This document shows, in pieces, positions 1 to 6,272 of a stretch of DNA of 8,020 nt. Numbering within the stretch: position 1 is the stretch's first letter; each line of letters starts with the position of its first letter. A program made the position numbers and the translations under genes. Below the pieces are notes generated by a model. It searched no databases and was not told the DNA's origin. It was given only the letters and a program-made list of their open reading frames with translations. The DNA comes from DASVBJ01 sp036375895. Lineage in GTDB: Bacteria; Actinomycetota; Actinomycetes; JACCUZ01. Location of the stretch: NCBI GenBank assembly GCA_036375895.1, contig DASVBJ010000069.1, forward strand, positions 1-8,020, written 5' to 3'.

Positions 1-758
1 AGGTGCGGTGCGACGTTGTCGTCGAGCGGCACGGCGACGGCGACGGTGCCCTCCTCCTCCCCCACGAAGAGCGCCGGGTCGTTCGAGTCGGCGAACCCCA
101 CGGCCTCGACCCCGGCCTGGGCGGCCGCACCCGCCCAGCCGTGGTCGGCGAACACGAGGTCCGGCGCGCGCTCGCCGGCGTCCGCCAGGGCGGCGAGGAT
201 GCGGCGCATGGGACGGGGCGAGTGGCTGTGGTTGAGCTCTCCCTTGGAGCTGAGCATGGCGACGCCGCCGACGTAGCGGATCTCCCGGTAGAGCCGACCC
301 TGCCGGGTGACCTTCTCGAAGCCCCAGCCCGCGGCCGGAGTGAGGACCTCGGCGCCCGCGTCGCGCAGCGCCGCGGCCACCGCGAGGTGCACCGGCAGCA
401 GCCCCGCCGGGTGACCGGTCGCCACCACCACCCGCGCCCCGGGCCGGGCCACGGCCCGCAGCCGGTCGGCCATCCGGTCCAGCGCCCCCAGCGTGAGGTC
501 GGGGTCGATCCGGTCCTGGCCGCGCAGCCGGCGGGGGTCGGGCGAGACCCCGCAGCGGCGGGCCATCAGCCCGAGAACGTCCCCCAGGGACCACCGACCG
601 ACCGGCTTCAACCCGAACATCGCCTTGGGCACGCGGCCCGCGAACATGCCGTACTTCAGCAGGTTGTCCTCACGGGTGGTGGCCACGTCCCCCGCGATCC
701 GGTGCCGCACCAGGTGGTGACGCACGGCGTCCGGGTCGGGGTGAGGGTGCTCGCTCAT
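1..758 (-). CDS. AcuC-linked 'phosphatase' family protein, C-terminus cut by window edge
   Basis: The gene reads from ATG at 758 leftwards and is still open at base 1, giving 252 complete codons. I judge from memory of actinobacterial relatives that only about 10-30 residues are missing. A GAGGA ribosome-binding motif (769-773) lies 10 bases before the ATG and overlaps the acuC stop, 13 bases upstream, so the two are probably co-transcribed. Visible family-like motifs are RIAGDVATTRE (20-30), an RIDPDLTLGALDRMADRLR block (83-101), ATGHPAGLL (113-121), HSHSPRPM (177-184), ADHGWAGAAAQAG (204-216), GFADSNDPALF (221-231) and VPLDDN (243-248). Similar proteins next to acuC in actinobacteria carry the name 'phosphatase'. 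I see no HAD DxDx(T/V) motif and no protein-tyrosine-phosphatase CX5R loop, so that activity is unverified here. The conserved His and Asp residues could bind metal or phosphate (inference). No signal peptide or membrane segment is seen, so it is probably cytosolic. Confidence 0.8.
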   Translation of the reverse strand, partial: MSEHPHPDPDAVRHHLVRHRIAGDVATTREDNLLKYGMFAGRVPKAMFGLKPVGRWSLGDVLGLMARRCGVSPDPRRLRGQDRIDPDLTLGALDRMADRLRAVARPGARVVVATGHPAGLLPVHLAVAAALRDAGAEVLTPAAGWGFEKVTRQGRLYREIRYVGGVAMLSSKGELNHSHSPRPMRRILAALADAGERAPDLVFADHGWAGAAAQAGVEAVGFADSNDPALFVGEEEGTVAVAVPLDDNVAPH

Positions 759-771
759 GGCCCGACCATCC

Positions 772-1959
772 TCACAGGTCGAGCAGGGCGCCGAGTCCGT
801 GGGCCGGGAAGACCGCCTGCTGGGTTGCCCGCACAGCCCGGTCGACCGCGTCGGCGGGGTCGTAGCCCTCGGACCAGTCGCGCCAGCGCGGCGTGGCACC
901 GTCGGTCATGCGCTGCGGCGCCGGGACGCCGAGCCGCTCGGTCACGTAGACGCGCCAGTCCTCGGGCGTCTCGGTCGTCGGCGGCACCGGATGGCCCACC
1001 GCCTCCCCGACGAGATGCGCCCACGCGCGCGGCACCACCTCGACGACCTCGTACCCACCGCCACCGGTCGCGAGCCAGCGACCGTCCGTGTAGCGGTGCG
1101 CGAGGTGGTGCAGGGCGGCGTACGACGTGCGCTGGGCGTCGACCGTCAGGGCGAGGTGGGCGAGCGGGTCGAGGACGTGGCTGTCGCACCCGTGCTGGCT
1201 GACGAGGACCTGCGGCTTGAACTCGTCGAGCAGGGGCGGGACGACCGCGTGGAAGGCGCGCAGCCACGGCCCGTCCGCCGTGCCCGGAGGGAGGGCGACG
1301 TTGACGGCGAGCCCCTCGGCGGCCGGCCCCCCGGAGTCCTCGGGGAACCCGGTGCCGGGGAACAGGTAGCGCCCGCTCTCGTGCAGGGAGACGGTCAGCA
1401 CCCGGGGGTCGTCCCAGAAGGCCCGTTCCACCCCGTCGCCGTGGTGGACGTCGACGTCGACATAGGCGATGCGCTCGGCGCCCTGCTCGAGCATCCAGGC
1501 GATCGCGATCGCCGGGTCGTTGTAGACGCAGAACCCGCTGGCGGCACCCGGCATGGCGTGGTGCAGGCCACCCGCGATGTTGACCGCGTGCTCTGCCCGG
1601 CCCGTCCAGACAGCCTCCGCCGCCGACACGGAGGCGCCGACGATCAGGGCCGAGACGTCGTGCATGCCGGCGAAGGCCGGAGTGTCGGGGGTGCCCAGGC
1701 CGCGCCCCAGGTCGGGTCGGCGCGGGTCGGCACTCACCCGGCGTACCGCCTCGATGTAGGCGGGCTCGTGCACGAGGCCTAGCAGGTCGTCGCTGGCGTG
1801 CTGGGGTCGGACGACCTGAACCCCGGCGTGGTCCAGGAGGCCGAGCGAGCGGGCCAGCCGCATCGTGAGATCGACGCGGACCGGGTTCATGGGGTGGGTC
1901 GGGCCGAAGTCGTACGCGATGAGCCCCTCGTCCCACGGCAGCACCACCGACCGGCTCAT
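772..1959 (-). CDS. acuC: AcuC, class I histone-deacetylase-family lysine deacylase
   Basis: This 395-residue protein belongs to the arginase/deacetylase fold family, and its length fits AcuC. It carries the complete catalytic set: YDFGPTHPMNPVR (16-28), the general-base His pair H133-H134 in GGLHHAMPG, GFCVYND (142-148), YVDVDVHHGDG (166-176) with zinc ligands D170 and H172, third ligand D259 in SQHGCDSH, and catalytic Tyr303 after the glycine run GGGGY. The site therefore looks active. AcuC proteins remove acyl groups from lysine; the classical substrate in Bacillus is acetyl-CoA synthetase, where deacetylation restores activity. The target here is unknown, since no acs or acuA gene is in the window. 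The ATG at 1959 gives the natural N-terminus, with the family's early YDFGPTHP motif at residue 16. No good ribosome-binding site precedes it, which fits a leaderless message. The gene lies 13 bases upstream of the phosphatase-family gene and 76 bases after the ABC permease. Polyamine deacetylase is a less likely alternative. Confidence 0.93.
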   Translation of the reverse strand: MSRSVVLPWDEGLIAYDFGPTHPMNPVRVDLTMRLARSLGLLDHAGVQVVRPQHASDDLLGLVHEPAYIEAVRRVSADPRRPDLGRGLGTPDTPAFAGMHDVSALIVGASVSAAEAVWTGRAEHAVNIAGGLHHAMPGAASGFCVYNDPAIAIAWMLEQGAERIAYVDVDVHHGDGVERAFWDDPRVLTVSLHESGRYLFPGTGFPEDSGGPAAEGLAVNVALPPGTADGPWLRAFHAVVPPLLDEFKPQVLVSQHGCDSHVLDPLAHLALTVDAQRTSYAALHHLAHRYTDGRWLATGGGGYEVVEVVPRAWAHLVGEAVGHPVPPTTETPEDWRVYVTERLGVPAPQRMTDGATPRWRDWSEGYDPADAVDRAVRATQQAVFPAHGLGALLDL

Positions 1960-1965
1960 GACCGC

Positions 1966-1971
1966 ACGCTA
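1966..1971 (-). promoter_or_regulatory. Possible leaderless -10 element of acuC
   Basis: On the minus strand the hexamer TAGCGT fits the actinobacterial -10 pattern TANNNT. It ends 6 bases before the acuC ATG, which would place the transcription start at or next to the A of the start codon. No convincing -35 box is seen 16-19 bases further upstream. The absence of a Shine-Dalgarno sequence supports the idea. The hexamer is short, so chance occurrence is possible. Confidence 0.35.
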
Positions 1972-1987
1972 CCCGCCGGGCCGCCTC

Positions 1988-2036
1988 ACCAGGGCCGAGG
2001 CACCCGGAGCACTGCGGCCAGCAGCCGGACCCTGGT
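1988..2036 (-). terminator. Weak hairpin after the ABC permease gene
   Basis: A 7-base perfect inverted repeat pairs ACCAGGG (1988-1994) with CCCTGGT (2030-2036). It can be extended by two G-C pairs across one bulged base (2029), with a loop of about 30 bases. It begins within the permease stop codon and ends 29 bases before acuC starts. There is no T-tract, so it may be a U-less terminator, a 3'-end stabiliser or chance in GC-rich DNA. It is the only candidate boundary between the exporter operon and acuC. Confidence 0.25.
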
Positions 2037-3220
2037 CATTCGGCACGCAGCGCCACCACAGGGTCGAGCCGACCTGCCCGCCGAGCCGGTGCCACCCCGA
2101 AGAACACCCCGACCGCGGCCGACACCCCGAACGCCAGCGCCGGTGACCACCACGCGATGACGGCGGGTAAGGGCGAGAGCGCGTCCGCGAGCAGCGACGC
2201 TCCCACGCCGAGGCCGATGCCGATGACACCACCGACGACACACAGCAGCACCGCTTCGATGAGGACCTGCAGGAGGATGTCGCGCTGTCGAGCCCCCAGC
2301 GCCTTGCGCAGGCCGATCTCCCGGGTTCTCTCGCGGACGCTCACCAGCATGATGTTCGAGACGCCGACGCCGCCGACCAGCAGCGAGATCGCCGCGATGG
2401 CCGACAGCACGAGGGTGAGCAGGCCGAGGATGCGCCCGATCGTGCCGAGGATCTGGGTCTGCGTGACCGCGGAGAACTCCTCCCCGGCGTACTTGTCCTG
2501 AAGGGCCGCGACCAGGCGCCGCTGCAGACCGGGTACGGCGTCGGAGGTCGGTGCCTTCACCGCCAGGCCGTCGATGCGCTCGACCCCGAAGAGCCGCTGG
2601 GCCGCGGTCACCGGGATGTGCACCTCGGCGTCGCGGTCCACGCCGAACGTCGAGCCGACCTTCGCGAACACCCCGACGACGCGGAACCGGACACCGGCGA
2701 TCGAGATCTGCCGTCCCAGCGGATCGACGTCGCCGAACACCCGACGGGCCGCGGTGGAGCCGAGCACCGCGACCCGCCGCCGGGTGTCGACGTCCGCCGA
2801 GGTGATGTAGTCGCCCCGCGCCAGCGGGCGGTTGAAGACGTTGGGGACGCTCTCGTTGACGCCGTTGACCGTGACGAAGGCCTGCCGCGTCCCCACCCGG
2901 ACGTTCTCGCCGGAGGAGATGGACACGGCCACCCGGTTGCGGTCCCCCACGACCCTGCCGAGCAGGTCGACGTCCGCGAGGGTGAGCCGGCTCAGGGTGG
3001 GAGCGGACCCGAGCTCGAACTTGCCCGGCACCACGATGATGATGTTCGAGCCGAGGCCCTCGACCTGCTGCTCGACCTCACGCTTGGCCCCGCTCCCGAT
3101 GGCCACGAGGATCACCACCGCCGCCACGCCGATGATGACGCCGAGCATGGTGAGGACGCTGCGCAGGCGGTTGGCCCGCAGCGCCTCCAGCGCGACGCGG
3201 AACGCCTCGGCGCCCCTCAT
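2036..3220 (-). CDS. MacB/FtsX-type ABC transporter permease
   Basis: This is a 394-residue inner-membrane permease of the MacB/LolC/FtsX class, with the standard four-helix layout. One N-terminal membrane helix (about 22-43) is followed by a large extracytoplasmic MacB_PCD-like domain (about 45-260). Three more helices follow at about 264-293, 316-346 and 356-377. The cytoplasmic coupling segment SVRERTREIGLRKALGARQ (294-312) after helix 2 and the tail VAPARRAGRLDPVVALRAE (376-394) are family hallmarks; they contact the ATPase. Such permeases do not form a classical translocation channel; they work as mechanotransmitters that move substrates outside the membrane. The ATG overlaps the ATPase stop (ATGA, 3217-3220), so translation is probably coupled. 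No fused ATPase domain is present, unlike Gram-negative MacB. Codon 351 (2168-2170) is TTA, the only one seen in the called genes. Substrate cannot be predicted; drugs, peptides or lipids are possible. Confidence 0.94.
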   Translation of the reverse strand: MRGAEAFRVALEALRANRLRSVLTMLGVIIGVAAVVILVAIGSGAKREVEQQVEGLGSNIIIVVPGKFELGSAPTLSRLTLADVDLLGRVVGDRNRVAVSISSGENVRVGTRQAFVTVNGVNESVPNVFNRPLARGDYITSADVDTRRRVAVLGSTAARRVFGDVDPLGRQISIAGVRFRVVGVFAKVGSTFGVDRDAEVHIPVTAAQRLFGVERIDGLAVKAPTSDAVPGLQRRLVAALQDKYAGEEFSAVTQTQILGTIGRILGLLTLVLSAIAAISLLVGGVGVSNIMLVSVRERTREIGLRKALGARQRDILLQVLIEAVLLCVVGGVIGIGLGVGASLLADALSPLPAVIAWWSPALAFGVSAAVGVFFGVAPARRAGRLDPVVALRAE

Positions 3221-3918
3221 CGGGCCCCGGCGGCGGAGGTGTCCGCCTCGATCAGCCCGTCGCGGACGTAGATGCGGCGGCGGGCCTGGGCGGCCACGTC
3301 GGCGTCGTGCGTGACGACGACGACGGCGACTCCGCGCTCGGCGTTGAGCCGGCCGAGGATGCCCAGCACCTCCTCGCCGCTGCGGGTGTCGAGATTGCCC
3401 GTGGGCTCGTCCGCCAGCAGCACGGCCGGGTCGGTGACCAGTGCACGAGCGATGGCCACCCGTTGCTGCTCGCCGCCTGACAGCTGACCCGGTCGGTGGC
3501 CGAGCCGGTGGCCGAGCCCGACGGCCTCCAGCGCCTCGATCGCCCGACGGCGGCGCTCGGCCCGGCGTACCCCCCGGTAGACCAGCGGCAGGGCGACGTT
3601 CTCGACCGCGCTGGTCCGCGCGAGCAGCTGGAAGGCCTGGAAGACGAAGCCGATGGTGTGGTTGCGCAGCTCGGCCAGCTCGGCGTCGGACATCCGGTCG
3701 ACGTCGCGGCCGCCGACGCGCAGGGCACCCGCGGTCGGCCGGTCGAGACAGCCGAGCAGGTGCATGAGGGTCGACTTGCCGGAGCCGGACGGGCCGATGA
3801 TCGCGACGTACTCGCCCGGGTCGATGCGCAGCGTGACGCCACGCAGGGCCTCGACCGCCAGCCCGTCGAGCTGGTAGCTGCGCCGGACGTCGACCGCCTC
3901 GACCGCCGCGTCCGTCAC
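3217..3918 (-). CDS. ABC transporter ATP-binding protein (MacB/LolD-type)
   Basis: This 233-residue nucleotide-binding subunit is the right size for a stand-alone MacB/LolD-class ATPase. All motifs are intact: Walker A GPSGSGKST (42-50), Q-loop Gln94 in FVFQAF, signature LSGGEQQR (146-153), Walker B VLLADEP (166-172) with Glu171, D-loop NLD (175-177) and H-loop His204. ADEPTGNLD is typical of this subfamily. The reading frame is open upstream to an ATG at 4068, but that extension is arginine/glycine-rich and lies wholly inside the adaptor gene. I place the start at GTG 3918, which overlaps the adaptor's TGA as GTGA and has AGAAGGTGA just before it; the protein then begins VTDAAVEAVDVRRSYQ, as family members do. 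The stop overlaps the permease ATG. The dimer should sit on the cytoplasmic face and power the permease. A 12-base tandem repeat (3494-3517) encodes LGHRLGHR just before the signature motif without changing the usual spacing. Confidence 0.95.
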   Translation of the reverse strand: MTDAAVEAVDVRRSYQLDGLAVEALRGVTLRIDPGEYVAIIGPSGSGKSTLMHLLGCLDRPTAGALRVGGRDVDRMSDAELAELRNHTIGFVFQAFQLLARTSAVENVALPLVYRGVRRAERRRRAIEALEAVGLGHRLGHRPGQLSGGEQQRVAIARALVTDPAVLLADEPTGNLDTRSGEEVLGILGRLNAERGVAVVVVTHDADVAAQARRRIYVRDGLIEADTSAAGAR

Positions 3919-5252
3919 GTCACCTTCTGCCCGGCGTGGACCCGGTCGGCGCCACGGACCACCAGGCGTTCGCCCCCCTTGAGCCCCTCGACGACCTCGA
4001 CCTCGTCCCGGCCCTGCGCGCCGACCCGCACCAGCCGCTTCTCCGCCAGCCCGCCCCGGACCACCCACACCGCGTCCCGGCGCCCGTCGCGGAAAACCGC
4101 GGCGGCCGGCACGGCGAGCACGTCGCGTGCGACCCGCACCTTCAGGTCGACGACCGCGCTCATGCCCGGCCGGGGCCGGGGGGCGACCGACCCGTCCGCG
4201 GACGTGCCACGGCCGAGGGCGAGCCGCACGACGTAGGTCACACCGCCGCGGGTGGACGTGGTGGGTGCCGGGTCGATGGTGGTGACGGTGGCGGGGTACG
4301 TCGCGTCCGGCACCGCGTCGAGGTCGGCGTCGGCCGGGACTCCGGACTTGACGAGCAGCACATCGGTCTCGTCCACCTGGGCGGTGAGCGACAGGGTCGA
4401 CACGTCCGTCACCGTGAGCAGCGCCTGGCCGCTGTGCACCGGCTGACCGGTGGTCAGCGTGCCGGTCACCGTCGTCGATGAGGCGCCCGAGCCCAGCAGC
4501 GACCCGGCCTGGCTCTGTACAGACTCCGGAAGCTGGGACAGGAGGTCCTGGCTGCTCGAGCCGCCCTGCGGGACACCCGAGAGGGAGACGGTGCCGCCGA
4601 TGGGCGCACGCACGGTGAGGGCGGCGACCGTGCGCTCGGCGGCGTCGACCGCGGCGCGGGTCTGCACCCGCTGCGCGGAGGACAGCGACGACAGCGCGGC
4701 AGAGAGGCTGCCGAGGCCGGCCTCGAACCGCTGGATCGCGTCCTGTGCCCGGGCCTGCGCGGCGGCGTACTGGGCCTGCGAGGCCTCCAGGGCGGCGAGC
4801 GCCTGCGCGCGCAGCGTGGGGTCGGGGATGCGGGTCGCGGACCTGCGGGCCCGCTCGAAGGCCGCACTCGCCGCGGCGTCGGCCTGCTGTTGCTGCGCCG
4901 AGAGGCCGCCGGCCGGCAGCGACACGTTGCCTGCGGAGGCCGCCTCGGCGTCGGCCCTCCGCGCGTTCTCCAGCTGTCGCTGCGCCGACGGCGAGTCGAT
5001 GCGCAGGAGCAGCGCACCCGCGCGCACGACCTGTCCCTCGCGGACGGCGAGCTCCGCGACGGTGCCGTCAGCCGCGGCACTGACCGTGGCGGACGCCTTC
5101 GCGCTGACCGTCGCCGGGGCCTCGACCACCTCGGTGACGGTGGACCGGCCGACCGTGCCGAGCCGGATGCCGGAGTCGCCACCCCCGCCGCAGGCGCTGA
5201 CGACGGTGACGAGCAGCAGCGCGACACCGGTCGTCCGCAGGCAGCGCTCCAC
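3915..5252 (-). CDS. Lipoprotein membrane fusion (HlyD/MacA-like) adaptor of the ABC exporter
   Basis: This 445-residue periplasmic-adaptor-type protein is read from GTG 5252. That start gives a clean lipoprotein signal: R5/R9-type charged head region, hydrophobic GVALLLVTVV (9-18) and lipobox VSAC with lipidated Cys21. The frame is open to an ATG at 5363, but that extension would cross the divergent promoter region and bury the signal. Domains: first lipoyl half-motif (about 56-86), Ala/Gln-rich helical region (about 88-212) broken by Pro-containing loops near 112 and 143-145, second lipoyl half from LTVRAPIGGTVS (212-223), beta-barrel (about 286-375) and a membrane-proximal domain (about 376-445). 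Residues about 228-266 interrupt the second lipoyl half with a Ser/Gln/Gly-rich insert. In monoderms such adaptors are anchored on the outer face of the membrane and assist the permease without an outer-membrane channel. The gene is first in the operon and its TGA overlaps the ATPase GTG. Confidence 0.9.
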   Translation of the reverse strand: MERCLRTTGVALLLVTVVSACGGGGDSGIRLGTVGRSTVTEVVEAPATVSAKASATVSAAADGTVAELAVREGQVVRAGALLLRIDSPSAQRQLENARRADAEAASAGNVSLPAGGLSAQQQQADAAASAAFERARRSATRIPDPTLRAQALAALEASQAQYAAAQARAQDAIQRFEAGLGSLSAALSSLSSAQRVQTRAAVDAAERTVAALTVRAPIGGTVSLSGVPQGGSSSQDLLSQLPESVQSQAGSLLGSGASSTTVTGTLTTGQPVHSGQALLTVTDVSTLSLTAQVDETDVLLVKSGVPADADLDAVPDATYPATVTTIDPAPTTSTRGGVTYVVRLALGRGTSADGSVAPRPRPGMSAVVDLKVRVARDVLAVPAAAVFRDGRRDAVWVVRGGLAEKRLVRVGAQGRDEVEVVEGLKGGERLVVRGADRVHAGQKVT

Positions 5253-5258
5253 CCGATC

Positions 5259-5264
5259 ATCGTA
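5259..5264 (-). promoter_or_regulatory. Possible leaderless -10 element of the exporter operon
   Basis: The minus strand reads TACGAT (TANNNT) six bases before the adaptor GTG at 5252, so transcription would start at about the G of the start codon. No Shine-Dalgarno motif precedes that GTG, in line with a leaderless message. The expected -35 area (about 5282-5287) has no TTGACA-like box but falls inside the inverted repeat at 5277-5292. Confidence 0.4.
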
Positions 5265-5268
5265 GGTT
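5263..5268 (+). promoter_or_regulatory. Possible -10 element for the DUF389 gene
   Basis: TAGGTT on the plus strand fits TANNNT and shares its TA step (5263-5264) with the minus-strand TACGAT. It would start transcription near 5275 and give a 5' leader of about 53 bases that contains the inverted repeat. No -35 box is recognisable about 17 bases upstream. TTGACC at 5293-5298 resembles a -35 box but has no -10 partner before the gene. Confidence 0.25.
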
Positions 5269-5276
5269 TGGCATCG

Positions 5277-5292
5277 GCCGCCCGCAGGCGGC
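5277..5292. repeat. Perfect 6-base inverted repeat (hairpin or operator candidate) in the divergent region
   Basis: GCCGCC (5277-5282) and GGCGGC (5287-5292) are perfectly complementary around the 4-base loop CGCA, and one G-U pair could extend the stem. In RNA this would be a strong small hairpin at the start of the DUF389 leader. In DNA it covers the presumed -35 area of the exporter promoter and could be a repressor site. The stem is purely GC, so chance is a real alternative. Confidence 0.35.
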
Positions 5293-5313
5293 TTGACCTG
5301 GCCCGAGGCCCCC

Positions 5314-5320
5314 GAAGGAG
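5314..5320 (+). promoter_or_regulatory. Ribosome-binding site that fixes the DUF389 start
   Basis: GAAGGAG is a strong Shine-Dalgarno sequence ending 7 bases before GTG 5328. It decides that start over the long in-frame upstream extension, which runs antisense through the adaptor gene. Confidence 0.8.
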
Positions 5321-5327
5321 CCCGCCC

Positions 5328-6266
5328 GTGCTGCACCTGCGTCTCATCGTGCCGGCGGAGCACAGCGAGGCGGTCGACAGCTGCCTGGCCGACGCGCCCG
5401 GCGTCACCAACGTGGTCTGCCTGCGGGGCGCGGCCGTCGACCCCGCGGGCGACCTGGTGATCTGCGACGTGGCGCGCGAGTCGGCGAGCGCGGTGATCGA
5501 GCAGCTGCGCGGGCTCGGACTGGACCGAGCCGGGTCGATCGCCGTGGAGGAGGTGGACGTCTCGCTGTCGCGAGCGGCCCGGGAGGCGGAGCGCCGGGCG
5601 CCCGGGTTCGGCACCGACGCGGTGGTCTGGGAGGAGGTCGAGGCACGCACGACCGAGGAGTCGACGCTGTCAGTGACCTACCTCGTGTTCATGAGCGTGG
5701 CGATGATGATCGCGGGCGTCGGCCTCCTCCTCGACCAGCCGATCCTCATCGTCGGTGCCATGGTGGTCGGGCCGGAGTTCGGACCGCTGGCGGGGCTGTG
5801 CGTCGGGATCGTGCAGCGACGGTCCACGGAGGCCAAGCGGTCGCTCGCCGCCCTGCTGGCGGGCTTCCCGGTCGGCATGGCCGTGACGATGCTGTTCACC
5901 TGGGGGCTCACGGCCGCCGGGCTGCTCGACCGGTCGATGCTCGTGACCGACAGGCCGATGACCGAGTTCATCTACAAGCCGGACGCCCTGTCCTTCGTGG
6001 TCGCGTTCCTCGCCGGCGTCGCCGGGATGCTGTCCCTCACGTCGGCGAAGTCGGGTGCCCTGGTCGGCGTGCTGATCTCGGTCACCACGGTGCCGGCGGC
6101 GTCCAACGTCGCCGTCGCCACGGCGTACGGCGTCTTCCGCGAGGCAGCGGGCAGCGCCCTGCAGCTCGGGATCAACCTCGGCGGGATCGCGCTCGCCGGC
6201 ACGCTGACGCTGCTGGTGCAGCGGCAGGTGTGGCGGCAGGTGCAGGAGCGTCGGTCCCCGGACTGA
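5328..6266 (+). CDS. DUF389-family integral membrane protein
   Basis: This protein has 312 residues from GTG 5328, chosen for the GAAGGAG site before it and because the protein then begins VLHLRLIVPA as relatives do. The first 110 residues or so form a soluble alpha/beta domain resembling a small ligand-binding or ACT-like regulatory fold (inference from its beta-alpha pattern). The rest is a membrane domain of about six helices, roughly at 114-135, 138-163, 171-197, 221-240, 243-266 and 275-298. The glycine-rich stretch LIVGAMVVGPEFGPLAGL (140-157) matches the conserved DUF389 segment. The highly charged stretch between the domains (about 85-110) is probably a cytoplasmic linker. The biochemical function of the family is unknown; a transporter or channel role is only a guess. 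The gene is divergent from the exporter operon across 75 bases and converges on proC, with 6 bases between the stops. No partner gene follows it on the same strand. Confidence 0.88.
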   Translation: MLHLRLIVPAEHSEAVDSCLADAPGVTNVVCLRGAAVDPAGDLVICDVARESASAVIEQLRGLGLDRAGSIAVEEVDVSLSRAAREAERRAPGFGTDAVVWEEVEARTTEESTLSVTYLVFMSVAMMIAGVGLLLDQPILIVGAMVVGPEFGPLAGLCVGIVQRRSTEAKRSLAALLAGFPVGMAVTMLFTWGLTAAGLLDRSMLVTDRPMTEFIYKPDALSFVVAFLAGVAGMLSLTSAKSGALVGVLISVTTVPAASNVAVATAYGVFREAAGSALQLGINLGGIALAGTLTLLVQRQVWRQVQERRSPD

Positions 6267-6272
6267 GCGTGT

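Noticed and set aside
3..1202. Long plus-strand open frame (399 codons) across the phosphatase and acuC genes
   Set aside because: It runs antisense through two real genes, its product is Arg/Pro/Gly-rich low-complexity sequence, and it has no ribosome-binding site.
757..1782. Long plus-strand open frame (341 codons) opposite acuC
   Set aside because: It is antisense to a gene with a complete HDAC active site. Its product is rich in Arg, Gly, Val and Asp with no recognisable domain; such frames arise from the third-position GC bias.
3494..3517. 12-base perfect tandem repeat encoding LGHRLGHR in the ATPase
   Set aside because: The spacing to the LSGGEQQR signature is normal for the family, so it is not a recent insertion; probably chance from GC-rich codon choice.
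3919..4068. N-terminal extension of the ABC ATPase to ATG 4068
   Set aside because: The extra 50 residues are low-complexity Gly/Arg and lie fully inside the adaptor gene. GTG 3918 with a GTGA overlap gives the normal family N-terminus.
5254..5262. Short palindrome CGATCATCG at the adaptor start
   Set aside because: Four-base arms around one base are too short to set apart from chance.
5293..5298. TTGACC as a -35 box for the DUF389 gene
   Set aside because: No TANNNT element lies 16-19 bases downstream; that position is the ribosome-binding site.
5253..5363. N-terminal extension of the adaptor to ATG 5363
   Set aside because: It would overlap the DUF389 start and displace the lipoprotein signal. 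GTG 5252 gives a textbook signal and lipobox.
4466..5650. Minus-strand open frame (394 codons) overlapping the adaptor and DUF389 genes
   Set aside because: It is Ser/Arg/Pro-rich, has no domain, and overlaps two well-supported genes in another frame.
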